Origin: Chitinophagaceae bacterium
GTDB taxonomy: Bacteria; Bacteroidota; Bacteroidia; Chitinophagales; Chitinophagaceae
Direction of reading: 5' to 3'
Length of the DNA: 36,774 nucleotides
NCBI GenBank assembly: GCA_025455365.1
Contig: JALOMP010000029.1
Coordinates: forward strand, 1 to 36,774
Shown: one piece after another, positions 17,033-27,673 of the stretch
Layout of the letters: every line of letters starts with the position of its first letter
Position numbering within the stretch: position 1 is the first letter of the stretch
Program-made: the position numbers and the translations under genes
Notes under the pieces: generated by a model
What the model was told of the DNA's origin: nothing
Databases searched by the model: none
The model's input: only the letters and a program-made list of their open reading frames with translations

Positions 17033-17751
17033 GGTTGGTTTTGGTTCTGTCAATTTTCTTCGCAGAGGGGCTTCATGCCCAGTACCGCGACTATCTCAAC
17101 CTGCCCAACCACGATGAGAAACCCTATTACTTCGGCATCGTACTGGGTTTTAATACCTCGCATTACAACCTCACGCACCATCCCTATTTCCTGGAGCGCG
17201 ACACGATCCAGGTTGTGGAATCCCAGAACAGCGGACGCGTGCACCTGGGCATTCTCGTAAACTGGCAAGCCACGCCGCGATGGGATGTCCGTTTTTATCC
17301 GCTGAACCTGATCTTTTCCGAAAAGAAATTCCGCTATACGCAATCGATCCCCAACCCAGGGGAAAGCGAACTGGAGCAAATACAGAAAGTGGAATCCGTG
17401 ACCCTGAGCTTTCCGCTGCAGGTTCGCCTCAAGAGCGACCGCATCAACAATTTCCGCGTCTATACCCTGGCCGGTGTGAAATACGATTTCGACCTCGCCA
17501 GCAATTCCGGCGCCCGAAATGCCGAGAACATCGTGAAGGTTAAAAAATCAGATTTTGGCGTGGAGGCGGGTATCGGCTTCCAGTTCTTTTTCAGGTATTT
17601 CATCCTCTCCCCGGAAATCAAGATGAGCTATGGCCTCACCAACGTGCACGACCGCGACGAAAGCCTCAAGTATTCCAACGTGATCGACAAGATGCATTCG
17701 CGGATGATCCTGTTTTCCCTGCATTTCGAAGGAGGTGGATTGGGCTTTTAG
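16981..17751 (+). CDS. porT: PorT-family outer membrane beta-barrel protein (type IX secretion)
   Basis: Signal peptide ...GLHAQYRDYLNLPNHDEKPYYFGIVLGFNTSHYNL; beta-rich; located directly after ubiE. Confidence 0.8.
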   Translation: MQKIEFRRLQHLRRYRVGLVLVLSIFFAEGLHAQYRDYLNLPNHDEKPYYFGIVLGFNTSHYNLTHHPYFLERDTIQVVESQNSGRVHLGILVNWQATPRWDVRFYPLNLIFSEKKFRYTQSIPNPGESELEQIQKVESVTLSFPLQVRLKSDRINNFRVYTLAGVKYDFDLASNSGARNAENIVKVKKSDFGVEAGIGFQFFFRYFILSPEIKMSYGLTNVHDRDESLKYSNVIDKMHSRMILFSLHFEGGGLGF

Positions 17752-17964
17752 TCATTGTAACGACTCTTCCACTCAACCCGAAGCATGGTTACAAGCATGT
17801 ACAGACATGAATTCAGACACAGGAGATCACATACCGCGGCCCATGGACTTGCACGAATGCTCAGGCAACGCGGTGCACAGGATCTGGCAAATTAATTCCA
17901 GCTTTCACTAAATGATGCTAGCAGACGTCGGATCCACCGTCTTCTGCAGATCACCCGCAGCGAC

Positions 17965-18711
17965 TCACAAGCCAACCCCTTCCTTCAGCGCCGCGTAGTA
18001 TTTTTTGAAATTGAAGGAATATAATTGCGGCGCACGAATTGCGGCGCCGACTTTCTTCTCGTTCAGCCGGATCAAAAAATCATAGCCGGTTACGATCTTG
18101 TGGAAATTACGCCGGTCAAGGGGGATGCCCAGAATGACTTCGAACAGTCTGTGCAATTCCCCCAGCGTAAATTTTTCAGGCAATAACTGGCCGACGGGCT
18201 GGTAGCGTATCTCCCGGCGCAGGGTTTCAAGTGCTCGTACGATCATGTGGTTATGATCGAACAGCAAACGGGGCAGGTCATGCACATCCCACCAGGCACA
18301 GGCTTCCGTAAAGGCATCAGGCTTCGGCTGCGCCCGTTCCCCGTTCACCAACGCGTAGTAACCGATGGAAACGGTTCGGGACAACAGGTCCAGGTCTTCG
18401 AGGGATTCGCCCAGGGCCCGCTCAAGGTATTCCCGGGTCTGCTGTGCAGAATAATAAGCGTATCGATCCAGTTCTCCAAAGACCTGGAACTGCTGCAGGA
18501 ACACGCCCTTCAGCCCTGTCCGCTCTTCCACCGTCCGCGTTACGGCATCCTTTAAGGACTCATCCACGCGTATCCGTCCACCGGGCAGACTGTATTTGTC
18601 CGTATGCTTCCATTTCAATAATAAAACCTCCATCCGCCCCTCCCGGAACGCGAAAATCACGATATCCAGCGCAACTTCTTTCAGGACGTTTTCCAGGTAT
18701 TCCCGTATCAT
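17965..18711 (-). CDS. NUDIX domain plus C-terminal winged-helix regulator (NrtR-like family)
   Basis: ALDIVIFAFREGRMEVLLLKWKHTDKYSLPGGRIRVDESLKDAVTRTVEERTGL followed by an NrtR-like C-terminal domain (LPEKFTLGELHRLFEVILGIPLDRRNFHKIV). Confidence 0.85.
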   Translation of the reverse strand: MIREYLENVLKEVALDIVIFAFREGRMEVLLLKWKHTDKYSLPGGRIRVDESLKDAVTRTVEERTGLKGVFLQQFQVFGELDRYAYYSAQQTREYLERALGESLEDLDLLSRTVSIGYYALVNGERAQPKPDAFTEACAWWDVHDLPRLLFDHNHMIVRALETLRREIRYQPVGQLLPEKFTLGELHRLFEVILGIPLDRRNFHKIVTGYDFLIRLNEKKVGAAIRAPQLYSFNFKKYYAALKEGVGL

Positions 18712-18743
18712 GCCGTCCCAAAAATAGCATGAAAATAATCACA

Positions 18744-18762
18744 GTGCGTATTTTTTACGCAC
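18744..18762. promoter_or_regulatory. Perfect palindrome GTGCGTA-N5-TACGCAC, candidate operator
   Basis: gtgcgtattttttacgcac in the 97-bp divergent spacer between the NUDIX-wHTH gene and the PQQ-type dehydrogenase gene. Confidence 0.65.
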
Positions 18763-18808
18763 AAGATCAAAAAAAGCTTATCTTGACATCTTCAATCGCC
18801 CCACGCAC

Positions 18809-21577
18809 ATGGAAACAGTCAAACGATCCGCCATGCAGAAGATAACACCGATCCTTCTGTTCTTCTCATTGGTGTGCACTCGCCAGGGTCTCGCACAGGT
18901 ACCGGAAGAAAACAGGTTTGAAAAAGTGGTGCTCACGCAGAACCTGAACGAACCCCTGGAACTGGCCATCCTGCCGGATGAACGTGTCATCTTCATCGAG
19001 CGGCACGGTGCGGTAAAAATGTACGATCCTAAAACGCGCAAGACGATCCTCATCGCTACGATCCCCGTGAGCACGAAATACAATGCGGGCCCGGACGGCG
19101 TGCAGCAGGAAGCGGAAGACGGGCTGCTGGGATTGGGCGTAGACCCGTCCTTTCCCACCAAACCCTGGATCTATCTATATTATTCTCCCATGGGCAAAGA
19201 GCCCAAAAACATCCTCGCCCGATTTACATTTACCGGTAACAAACTGGACCTCGCTTCGAAAAAGGTAATCCTCGAAGTGCCCGTCCAGCGCGATCAATGC
19301 TGCCATACGGGCGGCTCGATCGATTGGGACGCGGCGGGGAATCTGTACCTATCCACCGGCGACAATACCAGTCCGCGGGAGTCCGACGGCTATGCGCCGA
19401 TCGATCAAAGGCCGGGACGCAGTCCTTTTGACGCGCAGAAATCATCTTCGAACACCAACGATCTGCGCGGTAAAATCATTCGCATACATCCCGAAGCGAA
19501 CGGCGGCTATACGATACCGGAAGGAAACCTTTTTCCCAGGGGTACCGAAAAAACCCGGCCCGAGATTTTCACGATGGGACATCGCAATCCGTATCGCATC
19601 GCCGTAGATCGCAAAACGGGATTTTTGTATTGGGGCGATGTGGGTCCGGATTCCGGCAAAGATTCAACGGGGCTAGGCCCCACGGCCGAGGATGAGTTCA
19701 ACCAGGCACAGAACGCCGGCAATTACGGATGGCCCTATTTCGTGGGCGATAACAAACCCTACTGGTATTATGATTTCGCCACCAAACAATCGGGTGAAAA
19801 ATTTGATCCGCAAAAACCCCTCAACCGTTCACCCAACAATACCGGGCTCATCGAACTGCCACCGGCACGCAAGGCGATGATATGGTACCCGGCCGCTGAA
19901 TCGCAGCGCTTCCCGCTGTTGGGAAGCGGCGGACGCAGCGCGATGGCAGGTCCTGTCTACCACATGGATGAATTCGCCAAAGCCAAACGCCCATTCCCGG
20001 CGTATTACAACAACAAGTGGTTTATCTATGAATGGATGCGCGACTGGATCATCGCGGTGACGATGGACGCGCAGGGCAAATATGTCAGGATGGAACGCTT
20101 CCTGCCAAACCTATCGCTGGAACACCCGATCGACATGGCATTTGGACCAAACGGCGACCTTTATATCCTGGAATACGGACAGGGCTGGTTCATGGCCAAT
20201 CCTGAATCAAAATTGGTGCGCATTGAATACAACGCCGGCAACCGCAAGCCGGTCGTGAAAGCTTCTGCCAACAAGCTCGCCGGCGCATTGCCGCTGACGG
20301 TTCAGTTTTCCACGGAAGGCACCCTGGATCATGATCGTGACTCACTGACGTATACCTGGAAAATTCAGGACGCCCAGGGCGTAACCATCGCCACCATGAA
20401 AGAGGCGAATCCATCTTATCGCTTCACCAAAGCAGGCAGCTATACAGCACAGGTAACGGTCACCGACGCGCAAGGCGCCAGCACCGCTAAAAAAATATCG
20501 CTCAAGGCCGGCAATGAACCGCCGGTGGTAAATCTGCGACTGACCAATGGCAACCAGTCCTTCTTCTTCCCCGGCAAATCGCTGGCCTACGAAGTGGAGG
20601 TAACGGATAAGGAAGATGGAAGCCTCGCGAACAAGCGCATCACGCCCGCGCAGGTACGTGTAAGCGCCGGTTACCAGGACGCGATCGTGGAGAATGCAGG
20701 CCCGGAAAGCGGGCATAAGGAAGCACCCACCAGTTTCCAGGCGGGACGATTGATCATGGAAAAAAGCGACTGCAAAGCCTGTCACTTTAAAGACAAGAAA
20801 TCTATCGGCCCCTCCTATGCGCAGATCGCCGCGAAATATAAGTCGGACAAGAACGCGATAGAACGCCTTTCCGCCAAGATCATCAAGGGTGGATCGGGGG
20901 TCTGGGGCGATGTGGCGATGGCGCCGCATCCCAATATCGGCATCCCCGAAGCCAAACAGATCGTGCAATATATCCTGAGCATCGCGGACGAAAAGAAAGC
21001 GGTTCCCTCTCTTCCTGTGAAAGGAACCCTGGTTCCGAAGATCCCCCAGGGCGCGGATGCCAGCAAAGGAGTTTACACCCTGAACGCTTCGTATACGGAT
21101 AAGGGTTATAACGGCATCGCCCCTATCGCCGCAAGGCAATCCATTACCCTGCGCAGCCCTACCCTGCTCTTCGGCGAGTCCGAAATCGTGTCCCCCGGCA
21201 TCATGAAATTCAAAATGGGAAGTTCCAATTTCCTGATCGTGACCAGTTCCGCCACGCATGCCGCTTTCAGGCATATCGACCTATCGGGCATCCAATCCAT
21301 CACCCTGACGGTGGCGGCTCCCGTGGACCAGTTAAATGCGCAGGGAGGCATCATAGAAATCCGGCGAGGATCGCCCGAAGGACCGATCCTCGGACAAACC
21401 GAATTCATCGAGCCCTCGAAAGATCCAGGGTTGCTGACTGGAAGTTCCATGCCGCCTTCTTACAAAGTGTCTGTACCACCCAACAGCGGCATGGGCGATT
21501 TGTATTTTATTTTCCGCAACGAAAAAACGAAGGGCGCGCTCTTCATTCCATATTCCGCCACTTTTAACCCCGAATAA
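18809..21577 (+). CDS. PQQ-dependent sugar dehydrogenase-type beta-propeller + PKD + cytochrome c + carbohydrate-binding-like C-terminus
   Basis: NEPLELAILPDERVIFIERHGAVKMYD, HTGGSIDWDAAGNLYLSTGDNT, GHRNPYRIAVDRKTGFLYWGDVGPD; PKD-like KPVVKASANKLAGALPLTVQFST; heme motif CKACH. Confidence 0.9.
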   Translation: METVKRSAMQKITPILLFFSLVCTRQGLAQVPEENRFEKVVLTQNLNEPLELAILPDERVIFIERHGAVKMYDPKTRKTILIATIPVSTKYNAGPDGVQQEAEDGLLGLGVDPSFPTKPWIYLYYSPMGKEPKNILARFTFTGNKLDLASKKVILEVPVQRDQCCHTGGSIDWDAAGNLYLSTGDNTSPRESDGYAPIDQRPGRSPFDAQKSSSNTNDLRGKIIRIHPEANGGYTIPEGNLFPRGTEKTRPEIFTMGHRNPYRIAVDRKTGFLYWGDVGPDSGKDSTGLGPTAEDEFNQAQNAGNYGWPYFVGDNKPYWYYDFATKQSGEKFDPQKPLNRSPNNTGLIELPPARKAMIWYPAAESQRFPLLGSGGRSAMAGPVYHMDEFAKAKRPFPAYYNNKWFIYEWMRDWIIAVTMDAQGKYVRMERFLPNLSLEHPIDMAFGPNGDLYILEYGQGWFMANPESKLVRIEYNAGNRKPVVKASANKLAGALPLTVQFSTEGTLDHDRDSLTYTWKIQDAQGVTIATMKEANPSYRFTKAGSYTAQVTVTDAQGASTAKKISLKAGNEPPVVNLRLTNGNQSFFFPGKSLAYEVEVTDKEDGSLANKRITPAQVRVSAGYQDAIVENAGPESGHKEAPTSFQAGRLIMEKSDCKACHFKDKKSIGPSYAQIAAKYKSDKNAIERLSAKIIKGGSGVWGDVAMAPHPNIGIPEAKQIVQYILSIADEKKAVPSLPVKGTLVPKIPQGADASKGVYTLNASYTDKGYNGIAPIAARQSITLRSPTLLFGESEIVSPGIMKFKMGSSNFLIVTSSATHAAFRHIDLSGIQSITLTVAAPVDQLNAQGGIIEIRRGSPEGPILGQTEFIEPSKDPGLLTGSSMPPSYKVSVPPNSGMGDLYFIFRNEKTKGALFIPYSATFNPE

Positions 21578-21589
21578 AATCAAACAATC

Positions 21590-22624
21590 ATGCATCGTTC
21601 CAGACGCCAGTTCATCCAGGACAGTACCCGCGCCGTCGCAGGCATCGGGCTCGCCTCGGCACTGCCAGGCTTCGTAAAGGCAGCCACCCAAACCGCCAAG
21701 CCCTTTACATTCGACATTTCCCTGGCGGAGTTCTCCTTCGCCTCTGAACTGTTCACCGGCAAGATGTCCAATATGGATTTTCCTGGCAGGGCGGTAAATG
21801 AATTCGGCATCAGGGCCCTGGAATTCGTATCCGGCTTTTTCAATAACAAGCATACAGACAAGGCATATCTCGCCGAACTCCTGAAACGCTGCCAGGACCT
21901 GGGCGTGACCAATCACCTGATCATGGTGGACGGGGAAAATATTACATCCCTCGATGCCGCTAAAAGGAAGAAAGCCGTTGAAGCCCACTATCCCTGGGTG
22001 GATGCCGCCAAATACCTTGGCTGCTCCGCCATCCGCGTCAACCTGGGCGATGCCATGGCGATGATGAGCGGCAAGGGGGAAGAAGGCACCAGGGAGGAGG
22101 TAGCCAAAGCTGCCCTCGATGGATACAGCGCCCTCTGCGCGTATGGGGAGAAATTGGGCATCAACGTGATCGTGGAAAACCATTTCGGATACTCCACCGA
22201 CCCCGACTGGCTGGTGGGCATTATGAAACAGGTACCCCAGGCCAATAAGGGATTCCTCCCGGACTTCGGGAATTTTTGCGCCGAACGAAGCAAACCCGCC
22301 GGATCTGATCTCAAGAGCCTGCTGAGCACTACCTGCCTGCGGGAGCATGATAAATACGAAGGTGTAAAAAAAATGATGCCCTTTACCCGGGGCATCAGCG
22401 CCAAGACCCACAAATTTGATGAATCCGGCAACGCCACGGACACCGACTTCATCCGCATGTTCAAGATCATCCGCGACGGCGGCTGGTCGGGCGGTTTTGT
22501 AGGCATTGAATATGAAGGCGGCCTGGTGCGGGATATGGGTGGCGATACCAGCTACCCTTCCAACAAAGACGGCATCCTGGCTACCAAAAAACTGTTGGAA
22601 AAGGTGCGGGCGGAAATCAAGTAG
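21590..22624 (+). CDS. Sugar phosphate isomerase/epimerase (xylose isomerase-like TIM barrel), Tat-type signal
   Basis: SRRQFIQDSTRAVAGIGLASALPG twin-Arg signal; TIM-barrel segments AIRVNLGDAMA, INVIVENHFGYSTDPDWLVGIMK, GFLPDFGNF, GFVGIEYEG. Confidence 0.85.
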   Translation: MHRSRRQFIQDSTRAVAGIGLASALPGFVKAATQTAKPFTFDISLAEFSFASELFTGKMSNMDFPGRAVNEFGIRALEFVSGFFNNKHTDKAYLAELLKRCQDLGVTNHLIMVDGENITSLDAAKRKKAVEAHYPWVDAAKYLGCSAIRVNLGDAMAMMSGKGEEGTREEVAKAALDGYSALCAYGEKLGINVIVENHFGYSTDPDWLVGIMKQVPQANKGFLPDFGNFCAERSKPAGSDLKSLLSTTCLREHDKYEGVKKMMPFTRGISAKTHKFDESGNATDTDFIRMFKIIRDGGWSGGFVGIEYEGGLVRDMGGDTSYPSNKDGILATKKLLEKVRAEIK

Positions 22625-22793
22625 GCGGATCGCAGCAGCAAGCCTGCATCGGGAAAAGGCAGGTACTCATCCTGTATATACGGGGCAAGGCCGTGCGACT
22701 GGCATAATTAATGCCGGCATTCATCCAATGCGCAAAAATTAATGAACGGACCGGGCTAGCTTTACCAGCAATAAATTCATTCAAAAAACAATT

Positions 22794-23498
22794 ATGAAGA
22801 TGCTGCGTAAATACTGGGTTGCCGTTCCTCTTTTCCTGTTGCTGACCGTATTATCGGGTGCCATTGATCGCCCCAGCGAGGGATGCGAGAGTTACTTTGC
22901 CAGTAAGCCAGGAACCGTATTGGATTTGATCGAATACAACAATAAACAGCAGGAAACCGGCAGGACCAATTACACCGTCAAAAGTCATTCCGGGCAAACG
23001 ACGACAATCCACGTACTGACCATTGACAGCAAGGGCAAGCAACTCGTAAATACGGATTATACCGTGACCTGCGATGGCAATGAGATCATCGCCGATCAGA
23101 AGAAAATTGTTGCTTCGACCGTTGCAGCCAATATGAAAGACCCTAATGTGAGCACCGAAGTCCGTGGAGAAAATGCAAGGACGCCGGTAGTACTGACAGT
23201 CGGACAGGAACTTCCAGACAATGAAATCGATATCGATGTGAAATCGTCCGGCATCAACATGACCGTCAAGGTAAAAACCACGAACCGGAAAGTGGCCGGG
23301 GCCGAAAGCATCACGGTTCCGGCGGGTACATTCGACTGCATCGTGGTCACCGCGGACACAGAAACCATGGCCCTGGTTCCCAAGAAAACCAAAAGCAAAA
23401 GCTGGATGGCCAAGGGTATCGGGCTGGTGAAGATGGAGACCTATGACAAGAAAGGCAAACTTGAAAAAGTGCAGGTCCTGACGAATATTAAATCCTGA
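22794..23498 (+). CDS. TapB/DUF3108-like secreted protein
   Basis: Signal peptide; ESYFASKPGTVLDLIEYNNKQQETGRTNYTVKS...ESITVPAGTFDCIVVTADTE...SKSWMAKGIGLVKMETYDKKGKLE. Confidence 0.7.
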   Translation: MKMLRKYWVAVPLFLLLTVLSGAIDRPSEGCESYFASKPGTVLDLIEYNNKQQETGRTNYTVKSHSGQTTTIHVLTIDSKGKQLVNTDYTVTCDGNEIIADQKKIVASTVAANMKDPNVSTEVRGENARTPVVLTVGQELPDNEIDIDVKSSGINMTVKVKTTNRKVAGAESITVPAGTFDCIVVTADTETMALVPKKTKSKSWMAKGIGLVKMETYDKKGKLEKVQVLTNIKS

Positions 23499-23665
23499 GT
23501 ACAGCGCCACCCGCGCCATACCGTTCGCTGCTTCCGTTTGAGGCCCGGATCCCCATCTGGATTTACGAAAAACAGCCCTGTACATATATTATTCACCGTC
23601 TGTATATATCCGGGAATACTCCCCCCTTTTCCGGCACTAAATTGCTTGCCAAAACAGACGATTCG

Positions 23666-25991
23666 ATGAAATTTTTGCTGGGTTTGGCCCTCGCGCTGTG
23701 TATGCTTTCCGCACAGGCGCAGGACCTGCAGTTCAAAGGCAGGGTATTCGATAAAAACACAGGGAAACCGATTTCATTTGCCAGCGTAGTACAGAGCAGC
23801 CAGCGCAGGGGAACCAGTACAAGCGTGGACGGCACTTTCTCCATACCGGTTGCACGGGCAGGAGAGTCGCTGGTGATCAGCAGCATAGGCTACCGGAAAA
23901 CCACGGTACGCGCATCGGCCGAGTTTACAACCGTCTACCTCGAACCCGATGGCGGCAATATGCAGGCCATCGTGATCCGCCCCAACGATACCCAGGACCC
24001 TCTCGCCCTTCGGATCATCCGGCAGGCCATTGCCAACCGAAACATCAATGATCCGGAAGAGCTGAACAGCTTCCGGTATAATTCCTACAGCAAGGGAATC
24101 GTGGATACCCTGCGCCGTGAACTGGCTAAACGCAGCGGATCGAAGGTCTCGGCACCCAACAGGGATTCCGATACTGGTCGCTACCAGTTTATGAGGCCTG
24201 ATTACCCAGATCCAGTATTATTCGTTCTACAAGGACAATTTCACGATGCTGGGTACCAATTACCGTAACCCGGTCTCCGGCAAGTATTATCCTTTTTATG
24301 TTTTCAGCCTCGTAGATTCCATCCGCGGACTGGACGGCGAAATGGTGTACACGATTGCTTTCCGGCCCCGGAATAAAAGCGTGGGAAAAGATCTGCTCAA
24401 AGGCCAGGTCTTCATCCATGGCAAGGATTATGCGATCACAAATGTTGAGGCCTCGGCGTACAATCCTTCTTCAATCAGTGCCGTCAGCTTCAAACAGCAG
24501 TATACCCCGCTGGAAGGCCGGTGGTTCCCCAATCAGTTGCAGACGCAACTGACGCTCCTGCCATCGGATGAAGACGAAACCGATAACAATACCAACAACC
24601 AGGGTGATGCCGTTCGCTTTAATGTGATCAGCTATATCAAGGATATCGAGATCAACCCGGACATCCCCCGACGGAACTTCACGCCGGAACAAATCGTGGT
24701 GGACGAAGCCTCTGGTAATCGTACCGATGCTTACTGGAATGAGCGTCGCGTTGTCCCGCTGGAGAAAAGCGAGATACGCACGTACACGTATATGGACAGT
24801 GTTTTTGTCCAGGACAAAGAATTGCAGAAAGCCAACCGGCGCATGGATGCCGCCGGCTACCTGTTGTCCGGGAAAGTGCCCATCGGCAATCTCAATATCG
24901 ACCTGCGCGAAGTAATCAAACTCAATGGGGTGGAATACGTGCGACTGGGCCTCGGTCTAAGTACCAACGAAAGGTTCTCAGAGAAACATAAATTCGGCGC
25001 CAATATTGGCTATGGATTCAATGACGGTACCTGGAAATACGGCGCATTTTATGAATACCGCCCGGAACGGGATCGCGATTTAACCTTTGGCATCCTCTAC
25101 CGCAAGGATATTGATCTCTGGGGGCTGTCCAACCTGCTGCTTCCCGGCCTGCGGCCGCGCAATTACCAGTACCTATTGATCAACCGGGCTGATGATATCC
25201 AGAGACTGGAATTGTACACGCGTTTCAACCCTTTAAAGAAAGTGGATGCCCGCGCGTTCGTCAATATCCAGGAAAGGGATTTTAATAACGGGTATGCTTT
25301 TGTCTACGAAGGCCAATCGTATCGCAGCACCCGGATCATGGAAGCGGGTGTCCGATTCAGCACACGATTTAAACAAGCCAAGATCCGATATGGAAGTTTC
25401 GAACTCGGCGGGTTCACGCAGGATGATCCCAGGCTGGCGATCGACCTGCGGGCCGGTCAAAGCATGGAAAGCGGCGAGGGCCTGCGATATTTCCGGGCCG
25501 AGGGATTATTCGAACACTTTGTTTCCCTTGGACGGGTGGGCCGAATCAATTACCAGCTGGCCGGTGGCTACCTGGAAGGGAGAAGCCCCTATGCCCTGCT
25601 GTTCAGCAGCCTCGGTACCAACAAACGCAAGACGGACTTGTTTGTACCGAACACCTTCAGCACGATGCACCCTTTCGAATTCACCAACACGGCCTATGGG
25701 GCATTGTTTACCGAGTTCGAAACCGGCTACATCATCCAGAAACGAAAAGCCTTTGGGATCAGCCTCGTCTTCCCCAACAGCATCGGCATCGGGCGATATG
25801 ATCAGCCGGGCATCGGGCACGATGCGGTGAGCATCCAGGCGATGGGTAACTGGTATACCGAAACCGGGATCGGCTTCAAATACCGGTCGAAGAAACGCTT
25901 CCTCGGCCTGGCCATGATGTACAGGTACGGTAATTATACGCAGGGTGATTTCGGGGACAACATGTACTTGCGCTTTCTCTGGGGAAGATAA
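23666..25991 (+). pseudogene. DUF5686 / carboxypeptidase-regulatory-like outer membrane protein, interrupted by frameshift or deletion
   Basis: ORF 1 (to 24268) carries the CarboxypepD_reg-like N-terminus. ORF 2 (from 24246) carries the DUF5686 body, and its frame is coding-like upstream of its ATG (QIQYYSFYKDNFTMLGTNYRNPVS). Confidence 0.75.
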
Positions 25992-26079
25992 GCGCAAAGG
26001 GCGATATCCTCTTGATGCATCAGGAAAAAATAGTGGGTACATGTTACCGAGCCGGCATTCACTACCAATACCTGGTAGG

Positions 26080-26937
26080 TCAACGCATATCCACCCCCTC
26101 AAAGGTATTGCCCTGGCGGAGATCGCCGGACTCCAGGCCCTTTTTGAACCAGTACACCCTCTGTGCGGATGTACCATGCGTGAAGGCATCGGGCACCACC
26201 ATGCCCGTGGACTTTTTTTGCAGGCGGTCGTCCCCGATGGCGTGGGCGGCGTTCAGCGCTTCTTCAATATCGCCCGGTTCCAGGATATTCTTCATCCGTT
26301 GGGCGTGGTGCGCCCAGGCGCCGGCCAGGAAATCGGCCTGCAATTCCATCATTACGGACAGCCGGTTGCCGTCCGCTTCGCTCATGCGCGACCGTAACCG
26401 CATGACTTTTTCAGCAGTGCCATTGAGCGTTTGGATATGATGCCCCACTTCGTGCGCGACTACATAGGCCATCGCAAAATCACCGGGCGCCTGGATTTTT
26501 TCCTGCATCTCCTGGTAGAAGGAAAGGTCGATATATAGTTTCTGATCACCGGGGCAGTAGAAGGGCCCACTGGCAGCGCTGGCATTGCCGCAGGCCGACT
26601 GCACCATGCCGCGGTACAGAACAAGCGTTGGAGCAGGGTATCGCTCCCCATAGCTGCTGAAGATTTTACCCCACACATCTTCCGTATCCGCCAGCACCAC
26701 TTTGACAAAACTTGCCCGTTCATCATCGGCCCGTTGCTCCGCCGCACTCATTGGCTGTTGGGGAACCCCGCTGCTGACCTGTGTAATCTGCGACGGATCA
26801 ATCTCATTGCCTCCCAGGAAGGCGAATAGCAGGTATATGAGCACCCCAAGGATTCCTCCCCCGGTGACGATGCTCCCCGTTGACATGCCTCTCCTGTCTT
26901 CAACGTTGGTACTTTCCCTTCGACCTATCCATTTCAT
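26080..26937 (-). CDS. Neutral zinc metallopeptidase (YpfJ-like)
   Basis: MKWIGRRESTNVEDRRG start, CPGDQKLYIDLSFYQEM, VVAHEVGHHIQTLNG (HExxH). Confidence 0.93.
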   Translation of the reverse strand: MKWIGRRESTNVEDRRGMSTGSIVTGGGILGVLIYLLFAFLGGNEIDPSQITQVSSGVPQQPMSAAEQRADDERASFVKVVLADTEDVWGKIFSSYGERYPAPTLVLYRGMVQSACGNASAASGPFYCPGDQKLYIDLSFYQEMQEKIQAPGDFAMAYVVAHEVGHHIQTLNGTAEKVMRLRSRMSEADGNRLSVMMELQADFLAGAWAHHAQRMKNILEPGDIEEALNAAHAIGDDRLQKKSTGMVVPDAFTHGTSAQRVYWFKKGLESGDLRQGNTFEGVDMR

Positions 26938-27274
26938 GGGCTGGTTTTTCGGCAATCTACCAATTTTACGTCGATTGCAGCTCAGCGTTGTACGAATCCC
27001 GGGGGCAAATATGCCCGTGTTTGTTTGTTCCCCATAAAAGGCTGCGGATACATGCGTTTTCCCGTAACCTTACATGGCATTGGCTACCGCACGAAGATCG
27101 TCGGGAACAGAATCAAGGCAGGCAGCGGCTTCCTTCATGCCGGCGCCCTGGTACTTTTCAATCTGGTCAAATGCCTGTTCTTCCACATCTTCAATCCGGG
27201 AGCTGTAGTCAATCCTTCGATGTCCGATCATAAGGATCGCCAACCTGATCAGCATCTCACATCTACTTTTACTA

Positions 27275-27673
27275 CTATTTTATTTTCATGCCGGGGATCA
27301 GCGGATCCGATTCTACAAGTTCAAGCGACTTGACCATCTCCTTCGTGAGGTTTTTGTATTTCAGGAAATGGGGTGTTTGCACGTGCGCTCTGTATGCCTG
27401 TTCATTGGCATAGATTTCGAGAATGGTGATATGGGTGGGGTTGCTTTTATCCGATACCGCATATAAGGTCCATACGCCCGGCTCCACGCGTATCGATGCT
27501 TCGATCTCTTCTTTCAGGGCTTTCTTGTAATTGTCTAATTGTGCTGAATCGATAACCAGTTTTGCCAGTCGAACCATCTGCACGTTGTCCTGCGCAACCC
27601 CGGTTCCATGGATTGACAACATACATATCATCGCTATTGCAATATGCCTGAAAAGCCCCGATGGTTTTCTCAT
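27275..27673 (-). CDS. Secreted antibiotic biosynthesis monooxygenase (ABM) domain protein
   Basis: Signal peptide MRKPSGLFRHIAIAMICMLSIHGTGVAQ; VRLAKLVIDSAQLDNYKKALKEEIEASIRVEPGVWTLYAVSDKSNPTHITILEIYANEQAYRAHVQTPHF. Confidence 0.85.
   Translation of the reverse strand: MRKPSGLFRHIAIAMICMLSIHGTGVAQDNVQMVRLAKLVIDSAQLDNYKKALKEEIEASIRVEPGVWTLYAVSDKSNPTHITILEIYANEQAYRAHVQTPHFLKYKNLTKEMVKSLELVESDPLIPGMKIK

Noticed and set aside
20342-21274. 310-aa minus-strand ORF, and the 359-aa ORF at 21332-22411
   Set aside because: Antisense shadows of the dehydrogenase and isomerase genes; low-complexity, no recognisable domain.
22701-22715. GGCAT-N5-ATGCC inverted repeat before the TapB-like gene
   Set aside because: Only 5-bp arms; expected by chance at this scale.
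27070-27255. 61-aa minus-strand ORF MLIRLAILMIGHRR...
   Set aside because: In an intergenic gap and possibly a real remnant, but no recognisable family or start signal; not supportable.
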